Source: Nocardioides hwasunensis
GTDB lineage: Bacteria > Actinomycetota > Actinomycetes > Propionibacteriales > Nocardioidaceae
Length of the DNA: 64,000 nucleotides
NCBI RefSeq assembly: GCF_014779665.1
Contig: NZ_JACXYY010000005.1
Coordinates: 62,001 to 126,000, forward strand
Direction of reading: 5' to 3'
Shown here: positions 1 to 10,365 of the stretch, piece by piece
Layout of the letters: each line of letters begins with the position of its first letter
Numbering within the stretch: the first letter of the stretch is position 1
Program-made: the position numbers and the translations under genes
Notes under the pieces: generated by a model
Seen by the model: the letters and a program-made list of their open reading frames with translations, nothing else
Told to the model about the DNA's origin: nothing
Databases searched by the model: none

Positions 1-332
1 TCCACCAGCACCGGCTGAGCGTCGGAGTCGACGTACGCCACCGAGGCGCGGCCGACCGCGAGATCGGTGAGTACGTCGCCGCCGGGCTCGGGGATGACAC
101 TCGGGATCGCGCCGCCCGGCACCTCGGTGTCGGCCGTGCGGGCCTCACGGTCGGGCTGGAGGGCGAGGGCGCTGGCCCCGGCGATCGCCGCCACCGCGAC
201 GACGGCAGCCGCCCCGCGGACGATGCGGGTGTGGCGCCGCGCGCGCCGGCCGCGGTCCCACGCGGAGGGGTCGGGGGTGAAGGTCTGGGTGTCGGCGAGG
301 GCGTGGAGCTCCTCGCGGAAGTCTGTGCTCAT
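1..332 (-). CDS. Probable membrane-anchored anti-sigma-type protein, partial
   Basis: This gene runs off the left edge, so only about the first 110 residues are visible. They show a hydrophilic, arginine-rich N-terminal stretch of about 38 residues. One hydrophobic segment follows (about residues 39-57, rich in Ala and Val), and then an outward-facing region rich in Pro, Asp and Glu. The ATG start overlaps the stop of the upstream sigma factor gene (ATGA), so the two are translationally coupled. Sigma factors of this family are often followed by such a single-pass membrane protein, and an anti-sigma or sensor role is inferred from position alone. No zinc-binding HxxxCxxC motif is visible in the part present. 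The C-terminal domain, and so the family, cannot be judged. Confidence 0.6.
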   Translation of the reverse strand, partial: MSTDFREELHALADTQTFTPDPSAWDRGRRARRHTRIVRGAAAVVAVAAIAGASALALQPDREARTADTEVPGGAIPSVIPEPGGDVLTDLAVGRASVAYVDSDAQPVLV

Positions 333-820
333 GCGTCTGCTCCCACCAGGTCGGCGAGCTCGGGTGCGAGGTCGCGCAGCCGCTTGAGGGCCTGCCGCGA
401 CATGGACTTCACCGCTCCGCTGGAGATGCCCAGGGCCTTGGCGGTCTGGACCTCGGTGAGGTCTTCGAAGTAGCGCAGCACCAGCACGGTCCGCTGGCGC
501 GCGGTGAGCCGGCGCAGTGCCTGCTCGAGGGTGAGCCGCAACGTCGGGTCCGACGCGGGCGCCGCGGCGTCGTACGAGCCGAGCGTGGTCTCCGCGAACT
601 TGCGGCGGCGCCACCAGGAGATGTTCTGGTGGTACATCGTGCGCCGGACGTAGGCCTCCGGCGAGGTGTCGATGCGCTCCCAGTGCTGGGCCGCCTTGGC
701 GAGCGCGGCCTGCACGAGGTCCTCAGCGAGGTGGTGGTCACCCGTGAGGAGGTACGCCGTCCGCGCGAGGGCAGGGCCGCGCGCATGGACGAACTGGTCG
801 AACCCGGATCGATCGCTCAT
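329..820 (-). CDS. SigE-family ECF RNA polymerase sigma factor
   Basis: This is a 163-residue sigma-70 factor of the extracytoplasmic-function class, which redirects RNA polymerase to a small set of promoters. Region 2 covers about residues 8-75, with the motif AEDLVQAALAKAAQHW and the aromatic DNA-melting segment YVRRTMYHQNISWWRRR. Region 4 covers about residues 98-152, with a helix-turn-helix LTEVQTAKALGISSGAVKS. The spacing and the SWWRRR motif are typical of the actinobacterial SigE family. The ATG start is preceded by a GAAGGGGG ribosome site. It is co-transcribed with the membrane protein that follows it, which probably controls it. Target promoters cannot be told from the window. Confidence 0.9.
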   Translation of the reverse strand: MSDRSGFDQFVHARGPALARTAYLLTGDHHLAEDLVQAALAKAAQHWERIDTSPEAYVRRTMYHQNISWWRRRKFAETTLGSYDAAAPASDPTLRLTLEQALRRLTARQRTVLVLRYFEDLTEVQTAKALGISSGAVKSMSRQALKRLRDLAPELADLVGADA

Positions 821-888
821 CGTGAACCCCCTTCACCACCTACGACGCAGGAGTGCGCCGGTGCGGGGGTCAGCCGGGCGGAACTATC

Positions 889-1566
889 TCAGCGCGCGCG
901 GCGCGAGAGGCGCTCGAGGTCCATGATCACCACGGAGCGGGGCTCGAGTCGCAGCCAGCCGCGCGAGGCGAAGTCGGCGAGCGCCTTGTTGACCGTCTCG
1001 CGGGAGGCGCCGACCAGCTGGGCGAGCTCCTCCTGGGTGAGGTCGTGGTGCACGTGGACGCCGTCGTCGGCGGTGCGGCCGAAGCGGTCGGCGAGGTCGA
1101 GCAGTGCCTTGGCGACCCGGCCCGGGACGTCGGAGAAGACCAGGTCGGCGACCACGTCGTTGGACTTGCGCAGCCGCGAGGCGAGCTGGGAGAGCAGGCC
1201 GCGGGCGACCTGCGGGCGCCCGTCGAGCCAGCGGAGGAGGTCGTCGTGCGACAGCGAGCCGAAGGTGGCGTCGGTGACCGCGGTGACGGTGGCCGAGCGC
1301 GGGCCCGGGTCGAAGAGGGACAGCTCGCCGAACATCTGGCCGGGGCCCATGATGGCCAGCAGGTTCTCGCGACCGTCGGAGGAGGAGCGGCCGAGCTTCA
1401 CCTTGCCCTCGGTGACGATGTAGAGCTTGTCGCCCGAGTCGCCCTCGTGGAAGAGGACGTCGCCACGACGCAGCGTGGTCTCGGCCATCGAGTTGCCCAG
1501 CGCTGTCGCCGCCTCGTCATCGAGCGAGCTGAACAGCGGTGCCTGCCGGAGCACGTCGTTGTCCAC
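889..1566 (-). CDS. crp: Crp/Fnr-family cAMP receptor regulator (Crp/GlxR type)
   Basis: This 225-residue protein is a cyclic-nucleotide-responsive transcription factor. The cNMP-binding beta-roll covers about residues 10-125. Its phosphate-binding cassette FGELSLFDPGPRS includes Arg90 and Ser91, the residues that contact cAMP phosphate in the family. The C-terminal winged helix has the recognition helix VGASRETVNKALADF at about 185-199. Length and motifs closely match mycobacterial Crp (Rv3676) and corynebacterial GlxR. The start is GTG after GGGAGGAA. An ATG five bases upstream is out of frame. As in mycobacteria it stands beside nth and the marP operon, read in the opposite direction. Four palindromes matching its expected site GTGA-N6-TCAC lie in this window, upstream of acs, actP, hppA and a sugar dehydrogenase. 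Confidence 0.93.
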   Translation of the reverse strand: MDNDVLRQAPLFSSLDDEAATALGNSMAETTLRRGDVLFHEGDSGDKLYIVTEGKVKLGRSSSDGRENLLAIMGPGQMFGELSLFDPGPRSATVTAVTDATFGSLSHDDLLRWLDGRPQVARGLLSQLASRLRKSNDVVADLVFSDVPGRVAKALLDLADRFGRTADDGVHVHHDLTQEELAQLVGASRETVNKALADFASRGWLRLEPRSVVIMDLERLSRRAR

Positions 1567-1716
1567 GTCATTCCTCCCAGTCGGGTGCGCCCGGTGGTGC
1601 GGTCCGGGATCGGCACGATCCTAGCCGTGGTCCGCCTCACACGGGTGGACCTGCCCACGTAATCCGCGGCCGACGGTCCCGATCGTGCTGTCGGCGGCGG
1701 ACCGTAGGCTGGGCAG

Positions 1717-2442
1717 GTGCCGCCGAAGAAGAAGGTCGTCGAGATCCCCAAGCCCGACACGTCCCTCGTCCGCCGTGCGCGCAAGATCGACCGCATCCTC
1801 GCCGAGACCTATCCCGACGCCCGCGCCGAGCTCGACTTCACCAACGCGTTCGAATGCCTCGTCGTCACCGTCATCTCGGCCCAGACCACCGACCGCCGGG
1901 TCAACGCCGCCAGTCCCGCCCTCTTCGCGGCCTACCCGACGCCGGTGGCGATGGCGGCCGCCCCGCGCGAGCACATGGAGCAGCTGCTCGGCCCGCTCGG
2001 CTTCTTCCGGCAGAAGAGCGACTCGCTGCTCAAGCTCAGCCAGGCGCTGGTCGACGACTTCGACGGCGAGGTGCCCTCCCGCCTCGACGACCTCGTGACG
2101 CTGCCCGGGGTGGGCCGCAAGACGGCCAATGTCGTCCTCGGCAACGCCTACGGCTTGCCGGGCATCACCGTCGACACCCACTTCGGCCGCCTCGCGCGCC
2201 GCTTCGGCTGGACCGAGGAGACCGACCCGGTCAAGGTCGAGCACGCCGTCGGCGCCCTGTTCCCCAAGCGCGACTGGACGATGCTGTCCCACCACCTCAT
2301 CTGGCACGGCCGGCGCCGCTGCCACGCGAAGAAGCCCGCGTGCGGCGCGTGCCCGGTGGCCAAGCTGTGCCCCGCCTTCGGTGCCGGCCCGACCGACCCG
2401 ATCGAGGCGGAGAAGCTCGTCACCACCCAGGGGCCCGCGTGA
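1717..2442 (+). CDS. nth: Endonuclease III (DNA glycosylase/AP lyase)
   Basis: This 241-residue base-excision repair enzyme removes oxidised pyrimidines and cleaves at the abasic site. The helix-hairpin-helix [12 protein letters not shown] carries the catalytic Lys135. The catalytic aspartate is Asp153 in [10 protein letters not shown]. The [4Fe-4S] cluster ligands follow the family spacing C-x6-C-x2-C-x5-C at Cys202, Cys209, Cys212 and Cys218. The start is GTG with only a weak ribosome site, and the N-terminus is short and basic. It is the first gene of an operon with a TlpA-like lipoprotein, a CoA pyrophosphatase and MarP. The same order is known in mycobacteria (Rv3674c to Rv3671c). Confidence 0.96.
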   Translation: MPPKKKVVEIPKPDTSLVRRARKIDRILAETYPDARAELDFTNAFECLVVTVISAQTTDRRVNAASPALFAAYPTPVAMAAAPREHMEQLLGPLGFFRQKSDSLLKLSQALVDDFDGEVPSRLDDLVTLPGVGRKTANVVLGNAYGLPGITVDTHFGRLARRFGWTEETDPVKVEHAVGALFPKRDWTMLSHHLIWHGRRRCHAKKPACGACPVAKLCPAFGAGPTDPIEAEKLVTTQGPA

Positions 2443-2452
2443 GGCGGTGCTC

Positions 2453-3061
2453 ATGAGGAAGGCGCTCCTCGCGGTGCTCCTCGCGGTGTCGCTGAGCGCC
2501 TGCAGCAGCGACGGTGGCGGCATCGACGTACGCCCTCCCGACGTCAAGGTCGACACCCCCGCGCTGCGGGAGGTCAAGGCCCGCATCGGGATGGCGGACT
2601 GCGAGCCCGGCACCGGCGAGCGGGTCGAGGGTGGCCTCCCCGACCTGACGCTGCCGTGCTTGGGTGGCGGGCCCGACGTCGACCTGTCGTCGCTGCGCGG
2701 GCCGCTCGTGATCAACCTGTGGCAGGCCAACTGCGGCCCCTGCGAGAAGGAGATGCCGGTCCTCGAGCAGCTCCACCAGCAGTACGCCGACCAGGTCGGC
2801 GTGCTCGGCGTCGACTTCAACGACGTGCAGCCGGCGCGGGCGATGGCGCTGGCCGAGCGCACCGGGGCCACCTACCCCTCGATCGCCGACCCCGGGGGTG
2901 AGCTGATGGCGGAGGAGGCCTTCGCGATCGGCCGACGGGGGATGCCGGCGTTCGTCTTCGTCGACGCGGCCGGTCGGGTGACCGGACAGTCGTCCGGTGG
3001 CGTCGACTCCCTGGCCGAGGTCAAGGAGCTCGTGTCCGAGCACCTCGGGATCACCTTGTGA
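2453..3061 (+). CDS. TlpA-like thioredoxin-fold lipoprotein
   Basis: This 202-residue protein is an exported thiol-disulfide oxidoreductase. The N-terminal signal ends in a lipobox, LSAC, with Cys17 as the lipid-modified residue, so it should sit on the outer face of the membrane. The thioredoxin/AhpC-TSA domain starts near residue 62. Its redox motif is WQANCGPCEKEMPVLE with Cys94 and Cys97. The cis-proline loop is RRGMPAFVFVD. Two more cysteines, Cys50 and Cys69, lie before the active site and might form a structural disulfide. The ATG start is 8 bases after a GAGG that overlaps the end of nth. It corresponds in position to mycobacterial Rv3673c. Its likely partners are exported proteins with disulfides, including MarP two genes on. 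Confidence 0.9.
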   Translation: MRKALLAVLLAVSLSACSSDGGGIDVRPPDVKVDTPALREVKARIGMADCEPGTGERVEGGLPDLTLPCLGGGPDVDLSSLRGPLVINLWQANCGPCEKEMPVLEQLHQQYADQVGVLGVDFNDVQPARAMALAERTGATYPSIADPGGELMAEEAFAIGRRGMPAFVFVDAAGRVTGQSSGGVDSLAEVKELVSEHLGITL

Positions 3062-3080
3062 TCGTCGAGGAGAGCACCTC

Positions 3081-3827
3081 GTGACGCTGCCTGCCTGGCT
3101 CACGCCCGTGCTCGAGGCGTGCTCCACGATCACGGTGCACGAGCTCACCCGCTTCATGCCCCCGGAGGGCAGCGACCCCCGGCGCGGCGCGGTGCTGATG
3201 GTCTTCGCCGACCGCGACGCGGACCCGACCGCACCCGACGACCTCGCCCACCGCGGCGAGCTGCTGCTGACCGAGCGCAACCACCACATGCGCTCGCACC
3301 CCGGCCAGGTCTCCTTCCCCGGCGGCTCGCTCGACCCCGGGGAGACGGCGCGGGAGGCGGCGCTGCGCGAGGCGTTCGAGGAGATCGGCCTCGAGCCGTC
3401 CGAGGTCGAGGTGTTCGGTGAGCTCCCCGAGCTCTGGCTCCCCCCGAGCAACTTCGCGGTGACCCCCGTGCTGGGCTACTGGCGCGACCGCGGCGACGTG
3501 CACATCGCCAGCCCCGACGAGGTGCACGAGATCCACAGCGTGCCGATCGCCGACCTGCTCGACCCGGCGCACCGCATCCAGGTCCGCCACCCCAGCGGGT
3601 GGCTCGGCCCGGGCTTCCTCATCGGGCCGGACCGCGACGTGATCCTGTGGGGCTTCACCGCCGGCATCGTCGCCCGGCTCTTCTCCTACCTCGGGTGGGC
3701 CGAGGACTGGGCGCAGCAATCGGGTGGGGCGCGGGTGCGTGACCTGCCGGACCACATGCTGCAAGGTGTCCCCAGAGGCACCGACCTCGCCCCCAGCACG
3801 CCGCCGAACACCAGGCTCGAGGAGTAG
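3081..3827 (+). CDS. NUDIX hydrolase, CoA pyrophosphatase type (NudL-like)
   Basis: This 248-residue enzyme probably cleaves coenzyme A or CoA derivatives to 3',5'-ADP and phosphopantetheine. The Nudix box GGSLDPGETAREAALREAFE, continuing with EIGL, lies at about residues 81-104 and fits G-x5-E-x7-REUxEExGU. Directly before it is the CoA-specific signature LLTERNHHMRSHPGQVSFPG, which separates this subfamily from other NUDIX enzymes. The GTG start at 3081 lies 20 bases after the lipoprotein stop, with GAGGAG just upstream. The order thioredoxin-like, NUDIX, MarP matches mycobacterial Rv3673c-Rv3671c. The substrate is inferred from the signature and has not been tested. Confidence 0.9.
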   Translation: MTLPAWLTPVLEACSTITVHELTRFMPPEGSDPRRGAVLMVFADRDADPTAPDDLAHRGELLLTERNHHMRSHPGQVSFPGGSLDPGETAREAALREAFEEIGLEPSEVEVFGELPELWLPPSNFAVTPVLGYWRDRGDVHIASPDEVHEIHSVPIADLLDPAHRIQVRHPSGWLGPGFLIGPDRDVILWGFTAGIVARLFSYLGWAEDWAQQSGGARVRDLPDHMLQGVPRGTDLAPSTPPNTRLEE

Positions 3828-3833
3828 CGCATC

Positions 3834-5009
3834 GTGAACGTCCTCGACTGGTGCCTCGTCGCACTCGTGGGGATCTATGCCCTCTCCGGCTATTGGCAGG
3901 GCTTCATCACCGGTGCCTGCGCGACCGCGGGCCTGCTCCTCGGCGGCCTGCTCGGCATCTGGGTCGCGCCCCTCGCCCTCGGCGACGCGTCGCCGTCGCT
4001 GTGGGTCTCGCTGGGCGCCCTCTTCATCGTGATCGTCTCGGCGTCGCTCGGCCAGGCGATCTTCCAGTTCGTCGGCGCCCGGATCCGCGACCGCATCACC
4101 TGGCAGCCGATCCGCGCGGTCGACGCCGTCGGGGGCTCCGTCCTCAGCGCGGTCGCCGTGCTCCTGGTCGCCTGGGCGCTGGGCGTGGCGGTCTCCGGCA
4201 CCCGCATCGGCGCCTTCACGCCGCTGGTGCGCGACTCGACGATCCTGGCCAAGGTCGACCAGACCCTCCCGACCGACTCCAGCAAGGTGCTGCAGACCTT
4301 CAACAACGTCGTGGGCACGACGTTCTTCCCGCGCTATCTCGAGCCGTTCGCGCCCGAGCGCATCGTGGCGGTCAAGCCGGGCGACCCGCGGATGCTCACG
4401 GATCCCGACGTCGTCGCGGCCGAGTCCAGCGTGGTCAAGGTCCGCGGCGCCAACGGGTGCGGCAGCGGCGTCGAGGGCACCGGCTTCTTCTACGCACCCG
4501 GCCGGCTGATGACCAACGCGCACGTCGTCGCGGGAGTCACTCGCCCCGAGGTCGAGGTCGGCGGCTCGAGCGTCGTCGCCTCGGTCGTCCTCTACGACCC
4601 CGAGCTCGACATCGCCGTGCTGTCCCTGCCCGATGCCGGTGTGCCCCAGCTGTCGTTCGACGTCGAGGCCCAGCCGCGCGACGCGATCGCCGTGCTCGGC
4701 TACCCCCAGGACGGCCCCTACTCCGTGGAGACCGGACGCATCCGCTCCGAGCAGCGGCTGCGCTCGCCCGACATCTACGGGGAGGGCACCGTCATCCGTC
4801 AGGTCTACTCGCTGCGCGCGCTGATCCGCCCGGGCAACTCCGGCGGCCCGATCGTGACCTCGGCCGGCGAGGTGGCCGGGCTGGTCTTCGCCGCCTCGGT
4901 CAGCGACCCCGACACCGGCTACGCGCTGACCGCGGCCCAGGTCGCGGAGTCCGCGGAGGCCGGGATCGCGCGCCAGTCACCCGTCGACACGGGCACCTGC
5001 GTGCGCTGA
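3834..5009 (+). CDS. marP: MarP-type membrane serine protease
   Basis: This 391-residue protein has four predicted transmembrane helices (about residues 5-120, colicin V production-type) followed by a periplasmic chymotrypsin-like protease. The catalytic triad reads as His230 (MTNAHVVAG), Asp259 (DPELDIAVL) and Ser336 (RPGNSGGPI). Cys209 near the start of the protease domain and a cysteine three residues from the C-terminus match the regulatory disulfide known in Mycobacterium tuberculosis MarP (Rv3671c). In that species MarP is needed for acid and oxidative stress resistance by processing a peptidoglycan hydrolase. The GTG start lies six bases after the NUDIX stop, with a GAGGAG ribosome site. 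It is the last gene of the nth operon. Confidence 0.93.
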   Translation: MNVLDWCLVALVGIYALSGYWQGFITGACATAGLLLGGLLGIWVAPLALGDASPSLWVSLGALFIVIVSASLGQAIFQFVGARIRDRITWQPIRAVDAVGGSVLSAVAVLLVAWALGVAVSGTRIGAFTPLVRDSTILAKVDQTLPTDSSKVLQTFNNVVGTTFFPRYLEPFAPERIVAVKPGDPRMLTDPDVVAAESSVVKVRGANGCGSGVEGTGFFYAPGRLMTNAHVVAGVTRPEVEVGGSSVVASVVLYDPELDIAVLSLPDAGVPQLSFDVEAQPRDAIAVLGYPQDGPYSVETGRIRSEQRLRSPDIYGEGTVIRQVYSLRALIRPGNSGGPIVTSAGEVAGLVFAASVSDPDTGYALTAAQVAESAEAGIARQSPVDTGTCVR

Positions 5010-5012
5010 GGC

Positions 5013-5411
5013 TCAGCCCTTGCCCTTGAGCGCGCCGGGGATCTGCTTGCCCTGCTTGATCGCCCGCTCGGGAGCCTTGACCTGCTTGACCTGCCGTAGG
5101 CCGATGAGCCCGAGGACCGCGGCCACGAGGACGTAGAGCCCGAAGACGATCAGGAACGACCAGTGCAGGCCGAGACCGGCCCAGTGGATGAAGTAGGCGA
5201 TCGACACCGACAGCATGATCACCGCGAGCAGCAGCAGGAAGGCCGCGGCGGCGAACAGGCCGATGCCGAGACCACCGTGGCGGACGCTGACCTTCAGCTC
5301 GGACTTGGCGAGCTGGATCTCTTGCGAGACGAGGGTCGAGATGTCGCGCTGCGCGTCCATGACGAGCTTGCCGAGCGTCGGATCTGTGTCCTTGATCGGT
5401 TCGTTGGCCAT
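5013..5411 (-). CDS. Phage-holin-like (DUF1469) membrane protein
   Basis: This 132-residue protein has an acidic N-terminal segment, an amphipathic helix (about residues 20-45) and two hydrophobic helices (about 48-75 and 80-105). A basic C-terminal tail follows. This is the layout of the actinobacterial 'phage holin family' (DUF1469), whose members are chromosomal and not phage lysis proteins; the function is unknown. I take the ATG at 5411 as the start because GAAGGA lies just upstream, and the upstream extension reads like noncoding sequence. It converges with marP, 3 bases apart. A small membrane protein sits near marP in mycobacteria too (Rv3669), so the neighbourhood is conserved. Confidence 0.8.
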   Translation of the reverse strand: MANEPIKDTDPTLGKLVMDAQRDISTLVSQEIQLAKSELKVSVRHGGLGIGLFAAAAFLLLLAVIMLSVSIAYFIHWAGLGLHWSFLIVFGLYVLVAAVLGLIGLRQVKQVKAPERAIKQGKQIPGALKGKG

Positions 5412-5567
5412 GTGGGGCGGTCCTTCGTCGTGCGCCGGGGTGCTGAACGCTGCGACCCTACCAACGCGCACCCCCTAGACTGGGGTGCAGGTGAGCCGGG
5501 AAGTCTGGTCGGCCCGTGGTGCCACACCGCGGTGATGACCGTCCGACCACCCCGAAAGGTGGGCCAC

Positions 5568-6947
5568 ATGGCCTCACACCCCCGCGACCCGCGCACGTCC
5601 GAGCCCGGTGACGACCTCTGGCAGTCCGGACCCGTCTACACCGCGAGCGACCGTCCGCTGGCCCGCCTCGTCGCCCGACCGGTGCGCGAGTTCCTGCGCA
5701 TCGAGGCCGCTGGATCGCTACTGCTGATCCTGGCCGCGGTGGTCGCCCTGGTCTGGGCCAACAGCCCGTGGGCGTCGTCGTACGACGCGCTCTGGCACAC
5801 GCACCTGACTCTCGACGTGGGTCCGCTGCACCTCGACGAGTCGCTCCAGCACTGGGTCAACGACGCGCTGATGGTGATCTTCTTCTTCGTCGTCGGGCTG
5901 GAGATCAAGTACGAGCTGGTCAACGGCGACCTGCGTGACCCGAAGACCGCCGCGCTGCCGATCGTGGCGGCGATCGGCGGCATGGTGGTGCCAGCGGGGA
6001 TCTACCTCGCCCTCAACCCCCCAGGCAGCGAGGGCGGCGCCGGGTGGGGGATCCCGATGGCGACCGACATCGCCTTCGCGGTGGGCGTGCTCGGCATCCT
6101 CGGACGTCGCATCCCAGCGCCCGCGCGGCTGTTCCTGCTGACCCTGGCGATCGTCGACGACATCGGCGCCATCGTGGTGATCGCGGTGTTCTACACCAGC
6201 GACCTCGCGCTGGGCTGGCTCGCGCTCGCGGTCGGCCTGCTCGCCGTGATGGCCCTCGCGAAGCGGTTGCGGATCTGGTCGATGGTGGTCTACGTCGCCC
6301 TCGGGGTGGGCGTGTGGTTCGCGCTGCTCGAGTCGGGGGTCCACGCCACGCTCGCAGGCGTCGCGATCGGCCTGCTCGCCCCGGCCGCGCCGCTGCTCGA
6401 GGAGGAGGTCGCCCGCGCCCACGCCCGCGAGGCGCTGCGCGACAACGTGCTCGACCCCGACGAGCTGGCGCACCTGCGCTTCCTGCTCAAGGAGTCGGTG
6501 TCGGTGGTCGAGCGCCTGCAGGCCACGCTCCACCCGGTGTCGGCCTACGTCGTGCTGCCGGTCTTCGCGCTCGCCAACGCCGGCGTCCAGCTCGGCGCCA
6601 TCGGGCTGGTCTTCACCGAGCCGGTCGGTCTGGGCATCGTGCTCGGCCTGGTGCTCGGCAAGCCGGTCGGCATCTTCCTGGCGTCGTTCGCCGCCGTACG
6701 CCTCGGCCTGGGCAGGCTCCCCGAGCGCACGACCTGGTCGATGCTCTTCGGCCTCGGCGCGGTCGGCGGGATCGGCTTCACGGTCTCGATCTTCATCGCC
6801 GGCCTGTCGTTCCCCGGCGCCGAGCTGCTGACCGAGGAGGCCAAGATCGCGATCCTGCTGGCCTCGCTGATCGCGGCCGTCGTCGGCGTCGTCCTGCTGC
6901 TGGCCGCCACCCGGAAGGCCCCCTCGCTCGAGGACCCCGACATCTGA
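5568..6947 (+). CDS. nhaA: Na+/H+ antiporter NhaA
   Basis: This 459-residue membrane antiporter exchanges internal sodium for external protons, giving salt and alkali tolerance. The key aspartates are all present: Asp167 in MATDIAFAVG, and the pair Asp197-Asp198 in AIVDDIGAIVVIA, which bind Na+ or H+ in the family. The GKPVGIFLA segment carries the conserved lysine of helix X. Eleven to twelve hydrophobic helices can be counted. The start at 5568 is chosen because GAAAGGTGGG precedes it. An in-frame ATG at 5535 is possible. A 35-40-residue hydrophilic N-terminal tail is common in actinobacterial NhaA. Its stop codon lies inside a long inverted repeat shared with acs. Confidence 0.95.
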   Translation: MASHPRDPRTSEPGDDLWQSGPVYTASDRPLARLVARPVREFLRIEAAGSLLLILAAVVALVWANSPWASSYDALWHTHLTLDVGPLHLDESLQHWVNDALMVIFFFVVGLEIKYELVNGDLRDPKTAALPIVAAIGGMVVPAGIYLALNPPGSEGGAGWGIPMATDIAFAVGVLGILGRRIPAPARLFLLTLAIVDDIGAIVVIAVFYTSDLALGWLALAVGLLAVMALAKRLRIWSMVVYVALGVGVWFALLESGVHATLAGVAIGLLAPAAPLLEEEVARAHAREALRDNVLDPDELAHLRFLLKESVSVVERLQATLHPVSAYVVLPVFALANAGVQLGAIGLVFTEPVGLGIVLGLVLGKPVGIFLASFAAVRLGLGRLPERTTWSMLFGLGAVGGIGFTVSIFIAGLSFPGAELLTEEAKIAILLASLIAAVVGVVLLLAATRKAPSLEDPDI

Positions 6948-6999
6948 GGACGTCGTGAACGGGAATCGGTGTCGATCCCGTTCGCGGCGTCCTCAGATG
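6941..6999. terminator. Bidirectional terminator between nhaA and acs
   Basis: Two 24-base arms (6941-6964 and 6976-6999) are inverted copies matching at 22 of 24 positions, with an 11-base loop. Both mismatches become G-U pairs in one orientation. The left arm includes the nhaA stop codon. The two genes converge here, so the hairpin should end transcripts from both sides. There is no clear T-run, as is common in high-GC actinobacteria. Confidence 0.8.
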
Positions 7000-7010
7000 T
7001 CTCGAGGGGA

Positions 7011-8966
<1,956 letters not shown>

Positions 8967-8986
8967 GAGGTCGCTCCCATCGCGAA

Positions 8987-9002
8987 CGTGATCATCGTCA
9001 CC
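8987..9002. promoter_or_regulatory. Predicted Crp/GlxR operator upstream of acs
   Basis: The core GTGATCATCGTCAC (8988-9001) is a perfect GTGA-N6-TCAC palindrome. The outer bases are C on each side, against the T and A of the full consensus TGTGA-N6-TCACA. Its centre is about 28 bases before the acs start codon. That position suggests overlap with the core promoter or leader, and hence repression or close-in activation. The site is predicted by motif only. Confidence 0.55.
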
Positions 9003-9097
9003 GAACCTAGCGCCCGCGGGTTGGTGAACGGCAGGGCGGTGGCCGCCACGAGCGCCGGACGGTCAGTGGGGTGCGACGGGCGGGAGGTCGGGGGGCC

Positions 9098-9820
9098 TCA
9101 GAGGTCGGACGAGAGGACCGTGCGTCCCGCGTCGTCGGTCACGACGACCTGGGTGACGTCCTCGCGCAGGCTGGCCGACTGGAGGAAGCACGTCATCGTC
9201 TCCCCACCCACGCCGAGGAACTCGCCTGCCGGCACCAGCTCACCATCGTCAGTGCGGAAGGCGGCGTGGAACGTCTCGCCGGCGGCGAAACCGTCGGCGA
9301 CGATGCGCAGCTCGACTCCCCACGTGTGCGCGACGAGGTCGGCACTGTCGACCGAGACCGCGTCGCCCTGCGCGACCTCCAGGGAGATGGCCTCGAGCGG
9401 GGGCTGGGGCGGCTCGGGAGCGGTGGTGCGACCGACCACCCCACCGACGCCGAGCGCCACCACGACCACGGCTGCGGCGGCGAGCCCGCGCACCATGCCG
9501 CGGCGCCTCCGCGCGAGCGCCTCGGTGCGGCGACGGCCGACCTCGTCGGCGTCGCGATCGGCGCGTGCCCGCGCGACGGCGAGGCGTACGTTCTCCCCCA
9601 GCGCGGGCGGTGGGGCCGGGACGTCACCGAAGGCGCGGGGGTCGACGAGGGAGAGTCGGTCGGCGAGGGGCAGCAGGTCATCGGCCTCGGCGCGGCACTG
9701 CGCGCAGCCGTCGAGGTGGGCACGCACGCGAGCCGCCTCGGGGCCGTCGAGGTGACCCAGTGCGAAGGACCCCAGCAGCTCGCGCAGCTCACGGTGGGTC
9801 GTGTCGTCGGAGGCACTCAC
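9098..9820 (-). CDS. Zinc-containing transmembrane anti-sigma factor
   Basis: This 240-residue protein has an N-terminal anti-sigma domain (about residues 10-60) with the ZAS zinc motif HLDGCAQC (H-x3-C-x2-C). A preceding His in the segment THRELRELLGSFALG may be the fourth ligand. A basic stretch comes before one transmembrane helix at about residues 110-130, and an extracytoplasmic domain of about 110 residues follows. It would hold the sigma factor encoded just upstream at the membrane until a signal releases it. The GTG start overlaps the sigma stop (GTGA), so the two are coupled. The outer domain resembles that of anti-sigma-K/RskA-type proteins in layout, but I cannot assign the signal. 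Confidence 0.88.
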   Translation of the reverse strand: MSASDDTTHRELRELLGSFALGHLDGPEAARVRAHLDGCAQCRAEADDLLPLADRLSLVDPRAFGDVPAPPPALGENVRLAVARARADRDADEVGRRRTEALARRRRGMVRGLAAAAVVVVALGVGGVVGRTTAPEPPQPPLEAISLEVAQGDAVSVDSADLVAHTWGVELRIVADGFAAGETFHAAFRTDDGELVPAGEFLGVGGETMTCFLQSASLREDVTQVVVTDDAGRTVLSSDL

Positions 9821-10365
9821 AGGCTCACTCCCATCTCGTCCATCGCGGAGCGCAGCGCGCGCATCGCGTAGAAGACCCGGCTGCGGAGGGTTCCGACCGG
9901 GATCGACAGCTCGGCGGCCACCTCGTCGTAGGGCCGGCCGAGCAGGTGCGTCTGCACGAGTGCCTCACGGTGGTGGGGCGCCAGTCGACGCATGCCCTCC
10001 TCGACGAGCCAACCGTCGAGGACGGTGTCGGCGTGGTCCTCGACCGATCCGGCGGCCGACTCCATGCCCGGCGGGTCGACGAGGCTGGTGTGCCACGGCC
10101 GCGCCCGGCTGGCGCGGACGTGATCGATCATGGTGTTGCGGGCGATGCCGAACAGCCACACCCGGAGCGAGGCGGTCTCGGGGTCGTAGCGGGCGGCGTT
10201 GCGCCACGCCTTCACGAAGGTCTCCTGGGTGACGTCCTGAGCGGCGCCAGGATCGCCGAGGCCGCGCAGCGCGAAACGGTAGACCTCGGCGCCGTGCTGC
10301 CGGTAGGCGGCCAGCACGCCGTCCTCGTCCTCGAGCGAGGGGACGGCGCCGTCGGGGTCGCTCAC
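9817..10365 (-). CDS. ECF RNA polymerase sigma factor (SigK/SigL-like)
   Basis: This 182-residue ECF sigma factor has region 2 at about residues 20-90, with the core-binding motif AQDVTQETFVKAWRNAARYD and the melting segment LRVWLFGIARNTMIDHVRA. Region 4 lies at about 125-178, with the helix-turn-helix RPYDEVAAELSIPVGTLRSR. I chose the GTG start at 10365; a nearby ATG is out of frame and meets a stop at once. It is coupled to the zinc anti-sigma factor that follows, the usual cognate pair. About 200 bases away and divergent is a large secreted beta-helix gene, which is a reasonable candidate target, though no promoter motif proves this. Confidence 0.9.
   Translation of the reverse strand: MSDPDGAVPSLEDEDGVLAAYRQHGAEVYRFALRGLGDPGAAQDVTQETFVKAWRNAARYDPETASLRVWLFGIARNTMIDHVRASRARPWHTSLVDPPGMESAAGSVEDHADTVLDGWLVEEGMRRLAPHHREALVQTHLLGRPYDEVAAELSIPVGTLRSRVFYAMRALRSAMDEMGVSL

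Noticed and set aside
820..860. GTGA...TCAC pair upstream of the sigma gene as a Crp site
   Set aside because: The spacer is 7 bases, not 6, and the pair overlaps the start codon region of the sigma gene.
5013..5411. Phage holin as sign of a prophage
   Set aside because: The family name is misleading: these proteins are common chromosomal membrane proteins in actinobacteria, and no phage gene is nearby.
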